A DNA stretch of 64,000 bases from Actinomycetales bacterium (GCA_002919305.1 PKFB01000061.1:1-64000); one strand, 5' to 3'; shown: positions 8,941-18,056, counted from the first letter of the stretch. Notes: a model not told the origin generated them from the letters alone. Numbers and translations are program-made.

Positions 8941-10845
8941 ATGGCCTCAATGGGTGGTTGGGAGATACTACGGTCGTTTCGGCAGGAAAAGAACATGGCC
9001 GGACGTCGATTGGCCAAAGGGACCGCCCGTCGGATTCTGCGCTTTGCCCGTCCGTACCGACGTGACATGGCCGTCTTCCTGACCACCGTCGTGCTGTCCT
9101 CGGTGATCGGGGTGGTCACCCCCGTCCTGGCCGGGGACGTGGTCAACGCCATCACCGACGCCGCCGCCGACAACCGTGGACTGGTGATCCGTATCGCCCT
9201 GCTCATCGCCGGGCTGGCGATCGTCGACGCCGGATTTTCCCTGCTGCAACGCTGGCTGTCGGCCCGGATTGGTGAGGGCATCATCCTCAACCTGCGGACT
9301 CAGGTCTATGACCACGTGCAGCGGATGCCGCTGCAGTTCTTCACCCGTACCCGCACCGGCGCCCTCGTCAGCCGCCTCAACGACGACGTCATAGGGGCGC
9401 AACGCGCGTACACCTCCACCCTGTCCGGGGTGGTGAGCAATGTCATCGCCCTGATCCTCACCGCCACGGTGATGTTCACCCTCTCCTGGCAGATCACCCT
9501 GCTGTCCCTGGCGCTGCTGCCGATCTTCGTCATCCCCGCGCGTCGGGTGGGGAGGCGATTGGCCGACATCACGCGGGAGAGTTACCAGCTCGGCGCGGCC
9601 ATGAACGCCACGATGACCGAGCGGTTCGGGGTCTCGGGGGCCCTACTGGTGAAGCTGTTCGGGCGTCCCGAGGCCGAGGCAGCCCGATTCGCCGCCGACG
9701 CCCGCAAGGTCAGGGACATCGGGGTGCTGTCGGCGATGTACAGCCGCACCTTCTTCGTGGCGTTGACCCTGGTGGCCGCTCTGGCCCAGGCGCTCACCTA
9801 CGGCCTGGGGGGCGTGATGGCCGTCTCCGGCCAGGTCAGCGCCGGAACCGTGGTCACCCTGGCCCTGTTGCTGACCCGGCTCTACGGCCCGCTCACCGCG
9901 TTGTCCAACGTGCGGGTGGATGTCATGAGCGCCCTGGTCAGCTTTGAACGGGTCTTCGAGATCCTCGACCTGAAACCCGCGATCACCGAGCGCCCCGACG
10001 CCGTGACCATCCCCCGCGGCCCGGCCCGGATCGAGTTCGACAACGTGCACTTCCGCTACCCGTCGGCCGCCGAGGTGTCGCTGGCCTCCTTGGAGGACGT
10101 CGCCGTGCTCGACCCTGTCCCCTCCGAACAGGTGCTGCGGGGCGTGTCGTTCAGCATCGAACCGGGGCAGATGGTCGCCCTGGTCGGTCCCTCCGGCGCC
10201 GGGAAGAGCACCACATCGATGTTGTTGTCGCGGCTCTACGACGTCACCGAGGGGGCGGTACGGATCAACGGCGTCGATGTCCGAGACGCCACCTTCGCCT
10301 CCCTCCGGGACAGCATCGGCGTGGTGACGCAGGACCCCCACCTGTTCCACGACACCCTCCGGGCCAACCTGTGCTACGCCCGCCCCGGAGCCACCGACCA
10401 GGAGCTGTGGGAGGCGCTGGATCGCGCTCAGATCGGGGATCTGGTGCGGTCGCTGCCCGAGGGGTTGGACACCGTGGTGGGGGATCGCGGCTACCGCTTC
10501 TCGGGAGGCGAGAAACAACGCCTGGCCATCGCCAGATTGCTGCTGAAGGCCCCCGACATCGTCGTGTTGGACGAGGCCACCGCCCACCTGGACTCCGAGT
10601 CCGAGGCGGCGGTGCAGCGTGCGCTCGCCGAGGCGCTAGCCGGCCGGACCGCGTTGGTGATCGCCCACCGCCTGTCCACCATCCGGGAAGCCGACCAGAT
10701 CCTGGTGCTGGACTCCGGACGCATCGTGGAGCGGGGACGGCACGACGAACTGGTCGCCGCCGGTGGGTTGTACGCGGAGCTGTACCGCACCCAGTTCGCC
10801 GACTCGCCGCTGCTACGGCCCACGGCGGTGCCGACCACATCCTGA
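8941..10845 (+). CDS. ABC half-exporter with fused membrane and ATPase domains
   Basis: A 634-residue half-transporter. Six membrane segments lie between about residues 35 and 330, followed by an ATPase domain with Walker A GPSGAGKST near residue 418, the Q-loop VVTQDPHLFHD, the signature FSGGEKQRLAIARLLL, Walker B IVVLDEATAHLDSES and the H-loop IAHRLSTI. All catalytic residues are present, so it should work as an ATP-driven exporter, probably as a homodimer because no partner half is adjacent. The start has an excellent GGGAGG ribosome site. Lipids, peptides or drugs are the usual cargo of this MsbA/LmrA-like type; the cargo here is unknown. Confidence 0.92.
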   Translation: MASMGGWEILRSFRQEKNMAGRRLAKGTARRILRFARPYRRDMAVFLTTVVLSSVIGVVTPVLAGDVVNAITDAAADNRGLVIRIALLIAGLAIVDAGFSLLQRWLSARIGEGIILNLRTQVYDHVQRMPLQFFTRTRTGALVSRLNDDVIGAQRAYTSTLSGVVSNVIALILTATVMFTLSWQITLLSLALLPIFVIPARRVGRRLADITRESYQLGAAMNATMTERFGVSGALLVKLFGRPEAEAARFAADARKVRDIGVLSAMYSRTFFVALTLVAALAQALTYGLGGVMAVSGQVSAGTVVTLALLLTRLYGPLTALSNVRVDVMSALVSFERVFEILDLKPAITERPDAVTIPRGPARIEFDNVHFRYPSAAEVSLASLEDVAVLDPVPSEQVLRGVSFSIEPGQMVALVGPSGAGKSTTSMLLSRLYDVTEGAVRINGVDVRDATFASLRDSIGVVTQDPHLFHDTLRANLCYARPGATDQELWEALDRAQIGDLVRSLPEGLDTVVGDRGYRFSGGEKQRLAIARLLLKAPDIVVLDEATAHLDSESEAAVQRALAEALAGRTALVIAHRLSTIREADQILVLDSGRIVERGRHDELVAAGGLYAELYRTQFADSPLLRPTAVPTTS

Positions 10846-10877
10846 GGCCGGCCTGAATCCTGAAGTCCGGCCTGGCC

Positions 10878-11537
10878 TCAGCGGCCCGCCGGTACCTCGC
10901 CGGGATCAGGATCCGCGTCCGGCGGGGTGCCTGCCTGTTCCCCTGGCTGAGGGGCTGTGGCGGCGGCGCGGAGCTGGGCGAACTGGACGGTAAGTGCGTC
11001 GAGCTGGTAGTGAGCGTTGAGGCCACTGGGGTTGGGAAGCACCCATATCCGTGTAGGCCCGATGCGTTCGGTCTGCGGACCGATCTGGGCGGCGGGGGCG
11101 GCGAAGGCGACCCGGTACGCGGTGACACCGAGCACCGCGAGCCAACGTGGGCGTAGCCGCTCCATCTTCGCGCGGAGAAGCGCGCCGCCCGCGACAAGTT
11201 CGTCCCGGGTGAGCTCATCGGCCCGTGCCGTGGCCCGGGCCACCACATTGGTGATCCCGAGGCCGAGCTGGGGCAGCAGGTCCTGCTCATCCGGGCGTAG
11301 TTGACGCGGCGTGAACCCGGACCGGTACAGCGCGGGCCAGAACCGGTTGCCGGGGCGGGCAAAGTGGTGACCGGTCGCCGCTGAGTACAGGCTCGGGTTG
11401 ATGCCACAGAACAGCACCCGTAAAGAAGGGCCCACCACATCGGGCACGAGGCGGTCCCGTGCCGCCTGCAGGTCCTGTGGGGTGGGCCGGACACCTCGTA
11501 CCGTCACGGACGGCAACGGTACTCGGGCCGGCCTCAC
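10878..11537 (-). CDS. mug: Mismatch-specific uracil/thymine DNA glycosylase (MUG family)
   Basis: A 219-residue protein with the MUG core: LRVLFCGINPSLYSAATGHH (the GINPS catalytic loop with Asn), HFARPGNRFWPALYRSGF, LGLGITNVVARAT and the C-terminal LPNPSGLNAHY, which corresponds to the base-intercalating NPSGLN loop. It removes uracil or thymine opposite guanine and acts in base-excision repair. The start is a GTG at 11537. The last 30 residues are a low-complexity Pro/Asp/Glu tail not needed for the fold. It stands alone between the ABC exporter and a secreted protein. Confidence 0.93.
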   Translation of the reverse strand: MRPARVPLPSVTVRGVRPTPQDLQAARDRLVPDVVGPSLRVLFCGINPSLYSAATGHHFARPGNRFWPALYRSGFTPRQLRPDEQDLLPQLGLGITNVVARATARADELTRDELVAGGALLRAKMERLRPRWLAVLGVTAYRVAFAAPAAQIGPQTERIGPTRIWVLPNPSGLNAHYQLDALTVQFAQLRAAATAPQPGEQAGTPPDADPDPGEVPAGR

Positions 11538-11580
11538 CGGTAGTTATGGGGAACCTGTGGACGTGTCAGAAGACAGAGCC

Positions 11581-12747
11581 TCAGAAGGCGGAGGCGCGGA
11601 TGGCGTAGACGGAGCGGCGACCGGGGTACTCGGTCAGCGACCACAGCTGATCCCGGGAAGCCCAGTAGGAGACGTCCTCCGGTCCGATGCCCAGGGAGTC
11701 GTTGTAGTAGCGCGGGGAGCTGCCGGGTCGCCACGCGATCAGGTCACCGGCGTTGCTGGAACCGTCGCTTGTGGACACCAGATACCTACCGTTGATGCTG
11801 GTGGCTCCCTGCATGCTGGTGAAGTCCACGCGGTAGGCCTCGGTGCCCCGGGCGTACCCTGAGCTGTCGGTCCGCAGCATGCGGTTGGTGTAGTCGATGC
11901 CGAAGCGCAGCAGCCGGGTTCCGGTGCCGGGGTTGCCGTACTCGCCAACGATGATGCTGTCGGGGGTGCTGGTGCGGTCCAGGGAGACGAAGGAGAACCG
12001 GAACTCCGAGTAACCGCCCTGTGTGGACTGGGTGTAGCGCAGCGCCTGCGGCAGCACGTACAGGTAGTTGAAGGCGTGGTAGGAACCGTCAGACTGGCGG
12101 CCGATGATGTTTTCGTTTCCGGTGCTGACCCGCCAGATGTGGCGCATGTCGAAGACCCGAAGACCGTTCCAGGTGTCGACGACGTACAGGTAGTAGCCGT
12201 ACCAGAAGATGCCACCCGCGTGGATGTTGACCGAACGGAACGACGGCTGTCCGCTGCTGGTCCGGTAGGGCTCCACCAGCAGCACGTGCCGGTACCGCGG
12301 CGACGAGGGGTTTGACCAGTCCACAAAGGACACACGCACGCCCTTGTTGATGCCGTCGTCGGCGCTGTCATACCAGCTGACCAGGATCACGGTCTCACCC
12401 TCGTACTGCCCCGCCTCATAGGCGTCGGCCGTGGTGGTGATGCCCTGCGGGTACCACTCGGTGGTGTTGTTGTCACCGGAGTTCCAGCAGAACGCGGCCA
12501 GCCGGTTGCTAACCGAGGGGGAGCAGGTGCTGGCGACGCGGTTGGCGTTGTCGATGACGGTGGACACCGAGACGTTGGGCAGCCGGTCGTCCAGCTCGGC
12601 GATGAGGGAGTTGTACGAGCTGGCGCTTAACCGGAAGTTGGAGGCGGTCAGCGCGGTGGGCGCCGCCTGCGCGGAGGAGGGGGCCACGAGCAGCCCGAGG
12701 GTGAGGGTGAGCAGGGTGGTCGGGACGAGACGCCGGAAAATTCGCAT
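11581..12747 (-). CDS. Secreted protein, probable beta-propeller, function unknown
   Basis: A 388-residue protein with a clear Sec signal peptide: basic RIFRRLVPTTLL, a hydrophobic core, and a likely AQA cleavage site near residue 28. The mature part carries one Cys pair (STCSPSVSNRLAAFCWNSG) and many short blocks rich in Trp, Tyr, Gly and Asp (WYPQGITTTADAYE, SVNIHAGGIFWYGYYLYVVD, SIIVGEYGNPGTGTRLLRF, LIAWRPGSSPRYY). The spacing of these blocks suggests a beta-propeller. Similar unnamed secreted proteins are common in Streptomyces-like bacteria. No catalytic motif is recognised. A palindrome lies about 75 bases upstream of its start. Confidence 0.8.
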   Translation of the reverse strand: MRIFRRLVPTTLLTLTLGLLVAPSSAQAAPTALTASNFRLSASSYNSLIAELDDRLPNVSVSTVIDNANRVASTCSPSVSNRLAAFCWNSGDNNTTEWYPQGITTTADAYEAGQYEGETVILVSWYDSADDGINKGVRVSFVDWSNPSSPRYRHVLLVEPYRTSSGQPSFRSVNIHAGGIFWYGYYLYVVDTWNGLRVFDMRHIWRVSTGNENIIGRQSDGSYHAFNYLYVLPQALRYTQSTQGGYSEFRFSFVSLDRTSTPDSIIVGEYGNPGTGTRLLRFGIDYTNRMLRTDSSGYARGTEAYRVDFTSMQGATSINGRYLVSTSDGSSNAGDLIAWRPGSSPRYYNDSLGIGPEDVSYWASRDQLWSLTEYPGRRSVYAIRASAF

Positions 12748-12820
12748 AGCTGAACCTCCCGGAAGGAAACTTCCGACAAGGTATCAGCCTGTGTTTAAAA
12801 GCGACAGACTTCTATGTAAC

Positions 12821-12832
12821 GACTGATCAGTC
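12821..12832. promoter_or_regulatory. Perfect 12-bp palindrome GACTGATCAGTC upstream of the secreted protein
   Basis: GACTGATCAGTC is flanked by a wider inverted pair, ACTTCT to the left (about 12808) and AGAAGT to the right (about 12833). It overlaps the 3' end of the response-regulator gene and lies about 75 bases upstream of the secreted protein start. It could be an operator, or the hairpin that ends the two-component operon. Confidence 0.35.
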
Positions 12833-13517
12833 AGAAGTGGGAGTCGTCCGTCAAACCCGCATCGTGAACTAGGAGAGCGATCTGGACCCGATTGTTGAGA
12901 TCGAGCTTGCTGAGAATGCGTGAAATGTGGGTTTTGACGGTGGGTAGGCTGAGGAATAACGCGGCGCTGATTTCGGCGTTGGAGCGGCCCTCGGCGACCG
13001 CGATCGCGACCTCCAGCTCGCGCTCGGTCAGGAGCGCCAGGCGTTCCTGGGCGCGGCGCCGCCGCTGATCGGTATCGGGGTCGGTGACGCGGGCGATTAA
13101 CCGACGTGTCACCGACGGCGACAACACCGGTTCACCGCGGGCGACCCGTCGGATAGCGGTGACGATCTCAGCCGGTGGGGTGTCCTTCAGAACGAATCCT
13201 GCGGCTCCGGCGCGCAGGGCCCGCAACACATGCTCGTCGGCGTCGAAGGTGGTCAGGATGATCACTTCGGGCGCGTGGGGACGGGAACGCAGCGCCTCGG
13301 TCGCGGCCAGGCCGTCCATCACCGGCATCCGGATGTCCATGAGGACCACATGAGGGCGGTGCTGGTCGACCAGAGGGAGCGCGTGGCGACCGTCACCCGC
13401 CTCGCCCACGATCTCAATGTCGGAGGCGCCCCCCAACATCAACCGCAGTCCGGCCCGCAGCAGCGGATCATCATCGACGATGAGAACGCGGATGAGCGAG
13501 GCGTCGGACTCGGTCAT
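12831..13517 (-). CDS. NarL/LuxR-family response regulator
   Basis: A 228-residue response regulator starting at the ATG at 13517, which overlaps the kinase stop codon (ATGA). The receiver domain has the acidic pair in VLIVDDDPLLR, the phospho-acceptor Asp in VVLMDIRMPVMDG, and the conserved Lys in GFVLKDTPP. The C-terminal LuxR-type helix-turn-helix includes LTERELEVAIAVAEGRSNAEI and LSLPTVKTHISRILSKL. It should bind DNA as a phosphorylated dimer. With the adjacent kinase it forms a complete two-component pair. Targets are not evident; the neighbouring secreted protein is the nearest candidate. Confidence 0.94.
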   Translation of the reverse strand: MTESDASLIRVLIVDDDPLLRAGLRLMLGGASDIEIVGEAGDGRHALPLVDQHRPHVVLMDIRMPVMDGLAATEALRSRPHAPEVIILTTFDADEHVLRALRAGAAGFVLKDTPPAEIVTAIRRVARGEPVLSPSVTRRLIARVTDPDTDQRRRRAQERLALLTERELEVAIAVAEGRSNAEISAALFLSLPTVKTHISRILSKLDLNNRVQIALLVHDAGLTDDSHF

Positions 13518-14668
13518 GGCCGCCAGGGTAGCCAAGCGGTGAGCCGGAAGCCGCCCTCGGGTGTCGGGCCGTACTGGAGTCGGCCACCGGCCAACGACAC
13601 CCGCTCGGTCAGGCCGATCAGACCCTGGCCAGAGCCCGGACCAGGATCGACCGGCCCCGGCAGGGCGGTGTTGTCCACCTCAACGGTCAGGCCCTCTCCC
13701 GCCGCCCCGGTGATGACCACCCGCACCTCGGCGCCGGGGGCGTGTTTACGCGCGTTGGTCAGCCCCTCCTGCACGATCCGGTACGCGGTCCGCCCCACGC
13801 TGTGGGGAACCTCGAGGGCGGGATCGCCGGACAGGGTCACCCGCATCCCGGCGCGTTCGGATTCGGCGATCAGCTCACGGACATCGGCCAGGGTGGGCTG
13901 AGGCAGTTCGCCGGTGGGGGCCCGCAGCACACCAATGACCTCCCGCAGATCCTGCAGCGCCTGGTGGGCGCTTTCGCGGATTACTCGGGCCGCCTGGGCG
14001 ATCTCGGCCGGTGACGCGTCGGAACGGTACTCCAACGCACCGGCGTACACGCTGAGCAAGGAGAGGCGGTGCCCGAGCACATCGTGCATCTCACGGGCGA
14101 TCTGCTCCCGGGCACGCAGCTGCGCCTGCTCCGCACGCAGATGAGCCTCGGCTGCGGCCCTTACCGCCCGTTCCCGTAACGATTCCAGCAGCTGTCGCCG
14201 CGAGCGTAGGTACAGGCCCCAGCCGGTGACGCCGAGGTAGAGGATGAACCCGAGGACCGTCGCCGGGACGATGCCGGGCTCCGGGCGCAGAAAGGCGTAC
14301 CCGATGGCGGTGAGCAGGCACAGCACCCCGACAAGCAGCGTGCTCCGAAAGGGCCGATGCAACGCGACGGTGAACAGCGCCGCTAGGAGCGCGCCCGCCA
14401 CCGTCACCGAGAACGTCGAAAACACCGCCAACGTCACCGCGACGGCGACGGGGTGACGGCGGCGCAGCCACAGCGCCAGACAGCCGAGCACACCGGCGAC
14501 GTGATCGGGCACAAACAGCCATTGCGGGACATGATCCGTGGATATCCCCCACGTCGTCTCCGACAGATACACCACCGCGAGCAGGGAGAGCAGGAACATC
14601 AGGGAGTCGACGAACCAGTCGCGTCGACTCCGGTGATGGCTGCCTTCGGGCGGCTCTGGGCCTGTCAT
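13514..14668 (-). CDS. Sensor histidine kinase (HisKA_3, NarX/LiaS type)
   Basis: A 384-residue membrane kinase. The N-terminal half contains about four to five hydrophobic segments (residues 15-160) with very short loops, so the signal is probably sensed in or at the membrane. A short helical linker rich in Ala, Glu and Arg follows, then the phospho-acceptor block REQIAREMHDVLGHRLSLL with its His. The ATPase end has the N-box TAYRIVQEGLTNARKHAPGA and the G-box GQGLIGLTERVSLAGG. The gene overlaps the response regulator by 4 bases, so the two are co-translated. Confidence 0.93.
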   Translation of the reverse strand: MTGPEPPEGSHHRSRRDWFVDSLMFLLSLLAVVYLSETTWGISTDHVPQWLFVPDHVAGVLGCLALWLRRRHPVAVAVTLAVFSTFSVTVAGALLAALFTVALHRPFRSTLLVGVLCLLTAIGYAFLRPEPGIVPATVLGFILYLGVTGWGLYLRSRRQLLESLRERAVRAAAEAHLRAEQAQLRAREQIAREMHDVLGHRLSLLSVYAGALEYRSDASPAEIAQAARVIRESAHQALQDLREVIGVLRAPTGELPQPTLADVRELIAESERAGMRVTLSGDPALEVPHSVGRTAYRIVQEGLTNARKHAPGAEVRVVITGAAGEGLTVEVDNTALPGPVDPGPGSGQGLIGLTERVSLAGGRLQYGPTPEGGFRLTAWLPWRP

Positions 14669-14866
14669 GCCCGGAACGCTAACGGCTGTGGGAGCGGAGC
14701 GGTCACTATGGCTGCCTCACAGCGGCGATGTCGATACCTTGGGATGACGGCGGCGCCGTGGTTCATACTTTCGACGCGGTCACCGCGCCATTGATCAATC
14801 TTCGGTTTCCGCGCTGTGTGCTCGCGACCGACGCGGCGTTGACCTCGCCATTTTTAGCGTGAGGGC

Positions 14867-15124
14867 GTGCGCTCATTCCTCGGTTTCGTCGGTGTTGTGA
14901 AGGTCATCCAAGGGGTTGGCGGGCTGCTGGGGCATCTGGGCCTGCTGTGGGTTCCCCAGCGGTTCGGGGTCGTCAACCGCCTGTCCTTTATGGAGGGCTA
15001 CGAGGTGCTCGGCAATCTCGCCGTGGCGGCCCTGGGCGTCATCCTTCTCGTGGTCGTCTCCGTGGGGGCCGAGCAGACGCATGATCAGGACGCAGGCTCC
15101 TCCGTGTCCGACAGTGACGCGTAA
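14867..15124 (+). CDS. Small two-helix membrane protein
   Basis: A candidate 85-residue protein with two hydrophobic segments, one near residues 5-30 (FVGVVKVIQGVGGLLGHLGLL) and one near 47-66 (LGNLAVAALGVILLVVVSVG), and a polar acidic tail. The GTG start follows GTGAGGG, a plausible ribosome site. It lies between two minus-strand operons and is oriented against both. Its balanced hydrophobic pattern argues that it is real, but I do not recognise a family. Confidence 0.5.
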   Translation: MRSFLGFVGVVKVIQGVGGLLGHLGLLWVPQRFGVVNRLSFMEGYEVLGNLAVAALGVILLVVVSVGAEQTHDQDAGSSVSDSDA

Positions 15125-15205
15125 AGGGTCCTGTCGGCGTCCGCGTGTCGGCTGACGGTGATGACGCCGCGTCGGCTCAGCGTCGCCGACAGGTGTGGTG
15201 AACCG

Positions 15206-15781
15206 TCACTGCTGGGCGCGGACCGCGGCCTCCACCAGGTCCAGCACCGGTTCGAGGTCGTCGGCGGGGCGCCCCATCGCCAGGTGCAGCACCAGGCCGT
15301 CATACGCCAGCTCCAGGAAGCGTTGGAGCACGGCGATGTCGACGTCCGAGCGCAGCACCCCCGCCTCCCGCTGCCGTTCCAGGCGTTCGCGGGCGGTGCG
15401 GGCCACCGCTTCAGAACGCTCCGCCCAGCGTTGGGCGAACTCCGGGTCGGTCCGCAGCCGACGGGAGACCTCCAACTGGGTTCCCAACCAGCCCGCCACC
15501 TCCGGTTCGGACGCTCGCGCCACCAAGTCACGCATCACCTGAACCAGGCCGTCACGGGCCACCGTGGCGGCCATGGTGGCGGCGTCATCCTCGGCGACCG
15601 CTAAAAATAGCGACTCCTTGTCACGGAAGTGGTGGAAGATGGCGCCACGGGACAGGCCGGTTTCTTCCTCCAACCGTCGGACCGTGGCACCTTCATAGCC
15701 GTGGCGTGCGAAGCACGCCCGGGCGCCTGCGAGAATCTGCTGGCGCCGCGCGTCGAGCTGGTCCTGGCTCACCCTGGGCAC
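15206..15781 (-). CDS. acnR: AcnR-like TetR-family regulator (aconitase repressor)
   Basis: A 191-residue TetR regulator. The N-terminal DNA-binding domain, with the stretches RQQILAGARACFARHGYEGA and TVRRLEEETGLSRGAIFHHF, is nearly the same as that of AcnR of Corynebacterium glutamicum, which represses aconitase; the ligand domain also matches in outline (LEVSRRLRTDPEFAQRW, LEPVLDLVEAAVR). In M. tuberculosis the counterpart Rv1474c sits beside acn. Here a TPR gene and a nitrilase gene separate it from acnA, but a shared element precedes both genes (15818-15833 and 21483-21498). The start is a GTG at 15781. Inference: it represses acnA and itself in response to an iron or citrate-type signal. 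Confidence 0.88.
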   Translation of the reverse strand: MPRVSQDQLDARRQQILAGARACFARHGYEGATVRRLEEETGLSRGAIFHHFRDKESLFLAVAEDDAATMAATVARDGLVQVMRDLVARASEPEVAGWLGTQLEVSRRLRTDPEFAQRWAERSEAVARTARERLERQREAGVLRSDVDIAVLQRFLELAYDGLVLHLAMGRPADDLEPVLDLVEAAVRAQQ

Positions 15782-15817
15782 GCGTTGATCGTGTCAGGCT
15801 TCCCGTGGCTATGCAAT

Positions 15818-15833
15818 CAGTACGTACGGCTTG
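15818..15833 (-). promoter_or_regulatory. Putative AcnR operator in front of the acnR-like gene
   Basis: Read on the minus strand the site is CAAGCCGTACGTACTG, 37 bases upstream of the start at 15781. The published C. glutamicum AcnR site, as I recall it, is CAGAACGCTTGTACTG with consensus CAGNACNNNCGTACTG; this site matches 10 of the 12 specified positions. A near-identical copy lies upstream of acnA. Autoregulation is the simplest reading. Confidence 0.6.
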
Positions 15834-15865
15834 TTGCCGATCGCGTCGTGTACGTCTAGTGACCG

Positions 15866-17008
15866 TCACTCAGAGTGTGCGATCTCCGGCACGGTAGGAG
15901 CAGACGACCTCAGCAGCATTCGGTGGTAGGAGCGGTGGAGCAGGCGGGCGGTGGTAAAGACCAGCCGTCGCCCCAGCCAGTACACGATGATCAAGGTCGT
16001 GATCTCGGCCGGCAGAAGGAAGATGAGGATCAGATTCGAGCTCACGTCGGGCAGGTACGCCAGGGCGGCCGTGAAAGCCACCTGGGAAGCCGCCATGAAC
16101 AGCAGCCACAGCGTCCTCCAGCGCCGTATCAGGCGACGCAGTATGCTCCGGGCTCCCTCCGGTAGGCGGCGCAGTGTGCCCCAACAGAACACGGCGTACG
16201 CCACCAGCGCGGCGGTCCCCATGCTGGCGCGTATCGGCCAATAGTCCCATGGTTCCCGCGGATCGAGCTGGATGATCAGCACCAGCATGACGACGAAGAG
16301 ACAAACGGACACCGTCACCAGCCGGCGCAGCACCGCCTCAACGGCGCCCGCCACGATCATGTGGTAGGGCTTGGTGGGATCGTTCCTAATCACGGCGGTG
16401 AAGCCCAGGATGGCCCGCAGCGACGCGCCACGTCGCATGTCGAGCAGGGCGAGATTGCGCAACGCGGGCTGGTGCTCCGGATCCAAAGCCAGGGCCTGAC
16501 GCCAGGCAGCGGCGGCACGGGGCCAGTCGGACAGGGCGTCCCACACCACGCCCAGCGTCACCCACGGATCTGGGGTGTCCGGCGCCAGGTCACGGGCGCG
16601 CTCGGCGGCTCGGAGGGCGAGGCGGGGACGGCGCAGCGCCAGCAGGGCCATGGCGAGGGTCTGATGGGGACGCCAGTTTTCCGGCGCCAACCGGACTGCC
16701 TCCTGGGCGGCGGTGAGCGCCTCCTGAGCTCGGGAATGGCCACCTAAGGCCAGCAACGCCTGGGAACGCAGCGTCTGCGGTAACCAGTGGTGGGGTGCGA
16801 GCCCGACAGCCCGGTTAGCGGTCTCCAACCCCTTCGCATGACGCCCCATACCGTTGTAACAGTGGGCCATCATGCACAGCGCCGCCGCGTTGTTGGGGTC
16901 AGTGGCCAGCACCTGGGCTAAGGTGTCCAAGGCCGCCTCCCAGCGGCGGATATCAATCAGAGCCTTGGCCCGGTTGAGTAAGGCATCGCCCCGGCTCCGT
17001 TCGCTCAT
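15866..17008 (-). CDS. TPR protein with a C-terminal membrane domain
   Basis: A 380-residue protein if translation starts at the ATG at 17008; an upstream in-frame ATG at 17080 would add 24 residues of low-complexity leader. Residues 1-200 form about five tetratricopeptide repeats with the usual pattern (RWEAALDTLAQVLATDPNN, RHAKGLETANRAVGLAPHH, WPRAAAAWRQALALDPEHQ). Residues 225-370 hold about four membrane segments with a charged loop between pairs. The TPR domain thus faces the cytoplasm and the protein is likely an assembly or signalling scaffold at the membrane. It stands upstream of the acnR-like gene on the same strand, 84 bases apart. The partner is unknown. Confidence 0.85.
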   Translation of the reverse strand: MSERSRGDALLNRAKALIDIRRWEAALDTLAQVLATDPNNAAALCMMAHCYNGMGRHAKGLETANRAVGLAPHHWLPQTLRSQALLALGGHSRAQEALTAAQEAVRLAPENWRPHQTLAMALLALRRPRLALRAAERARDLAPDTPDPWVTLGVVWDALSDWPRAAAAWRQALALDPEHQPALRNLALLDMRRGASLRAILGFTAVIRNDPTKPYHMIVAGAVEAVLRRLVTVSVCLFVVMLVLIIQLDPREPWDYWPIRASMGTAALVAYAVFCWGTLRRLPEGARSILRRLIRRWRTLWLLFMAASQVAFTAALAYLPDVSSNLILIFLLPAEITTLIIVYWLGRRLVFTTARLLHRSYHRMLLRSSAPTVPEIAHSE

Positions 17009-17186
17009 AGTCGCCGCAGGGTAATGGGTGCCGGACGATGAATGATCACCCCCCTGGGACGCTGAGGCGGTACGCCGCACCGGGACGGAGACGGCGTAAG
17101 GGCAACGGTGACACCGGCCCCAGCGGCATCAACAGCCACAGTGGCCGGACCTACCTGTGAGGCCGGTTCCTGGCACGATGCTCGGT

Positions 17187-18056
17187 ATGACGGAACCCGC
17201 CGCCACCGGGGCGCTTCCCCGGTCCCCTCTGACGGTCGCGGCCGCGCAAGCCGAGGCCGTACCCGGTGACATTCCGCGTAACGCCGCTGTCGCCGCCGAC
17301 CTGGTGGCACGCGCGGCCGATGAGGGAGCCGCGTTGGTGGTGCTGCCGGAGCTGTTTCTCCCGGCGTACCATCCCCCTACCCTCGCGGCGGAACCGGCGC
17401 GTTGCGACGTGACCGCGGACGAGACCGGACAGGTCACCGATCCCCGCTTAGATCCATTGCGGACAGCAGCCCAAACCCACCGAGCCGTCATCGTGGTCTC
17501 CGCGTCGGTCCGGCAAGGGCCGCGGCGTACGCTCTCCGCGCTGGTGATCGAGCCTGACGAGGAGGTGCGGGTCGGGTACGACAAGCAGAATCTGTGCGGC
17601 CCACACGAGCGGGATCTGTTCTCGCCAGGGAGGCGGCCTGGGCGACTGACGGTGGCGGGATGGCGCTGGGGCCTGGGCATCTGCTACGACGGCTGTTTCC
17701 CCGAACACGCCAGGGCCGCGGCGCTCGACGGCTGTCACGGCATGCTGTATCCGGCCGCGTACCTGATCGGCGCTGAGCACCGCCGGGACCTCTACTACGC
17801 GGCGCGGGCGTTGGACAACACCAGCTATGTGGTGGTGGCCGACGCGGTGGGCGGCCCCGCGCCGTGGAGATTCAGTGGGGGCAGCGCCATCTACGATCCA
17901 GAAGGCCGGGCGCTGGAACGGGCCCCGAACACAGGCACCGCCGTGGTGGTCACCACGCTGGATCCGGTGGAGCTGGCCCGGGTACGCCACGAGCACACCA
18001 TGTTGGCGGATCTGGAGTACGGGTCAGAGCGCGGCCGCGATCACCAACTGGCATGA
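17187..18056 (+). CDS. Carbon-nitrogen hydrolase (nitrilase superfamily)
   Basis: A 289-residue amidase-type enzyme with the full nitrilase triad: Glu in VVLPELFLP (residue 55), Lys in YDKQNLCGPHE (residue 133) and Cys in GICYDGCFPEH (residue 166). It should hydrolyse a C-N bond of a small amide or N-carbamoyl compound in the cytoplasm. The ATG at 17187 was preferred; a GTG at 17157 would add 10 residues, and neither has a strong ribosome site. The gene is divergent from the TPR gene and is followed by a very strong terminator, so it is probably a single-gene unit. Confidence 0.88.
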   Translation: MTEPAATGALPRSPLTVAAAQAEAVPGDIPRNAAVAADLVARAADEGAALVVLPELFLPAYHPPTLAAEPARCDVTADETGQVTDPRLDPLRTAAQTHRAVIVVSASVRQGPRRTLSALVIEPDEEVRVGYDKQNLCGPHERDLFSPGRRPGRLTVAGWRWGLGICYDGCFPEHARAAALDGCHGMLYPAAYLIGAEHRRDLYYAARALDNTSYVVVADAVGGPAPWRFSGGSAIYDPEGRALERAPNTGTAVVVTTLDPVELARVRHEHTMLADLEYGSERGRDHQLA

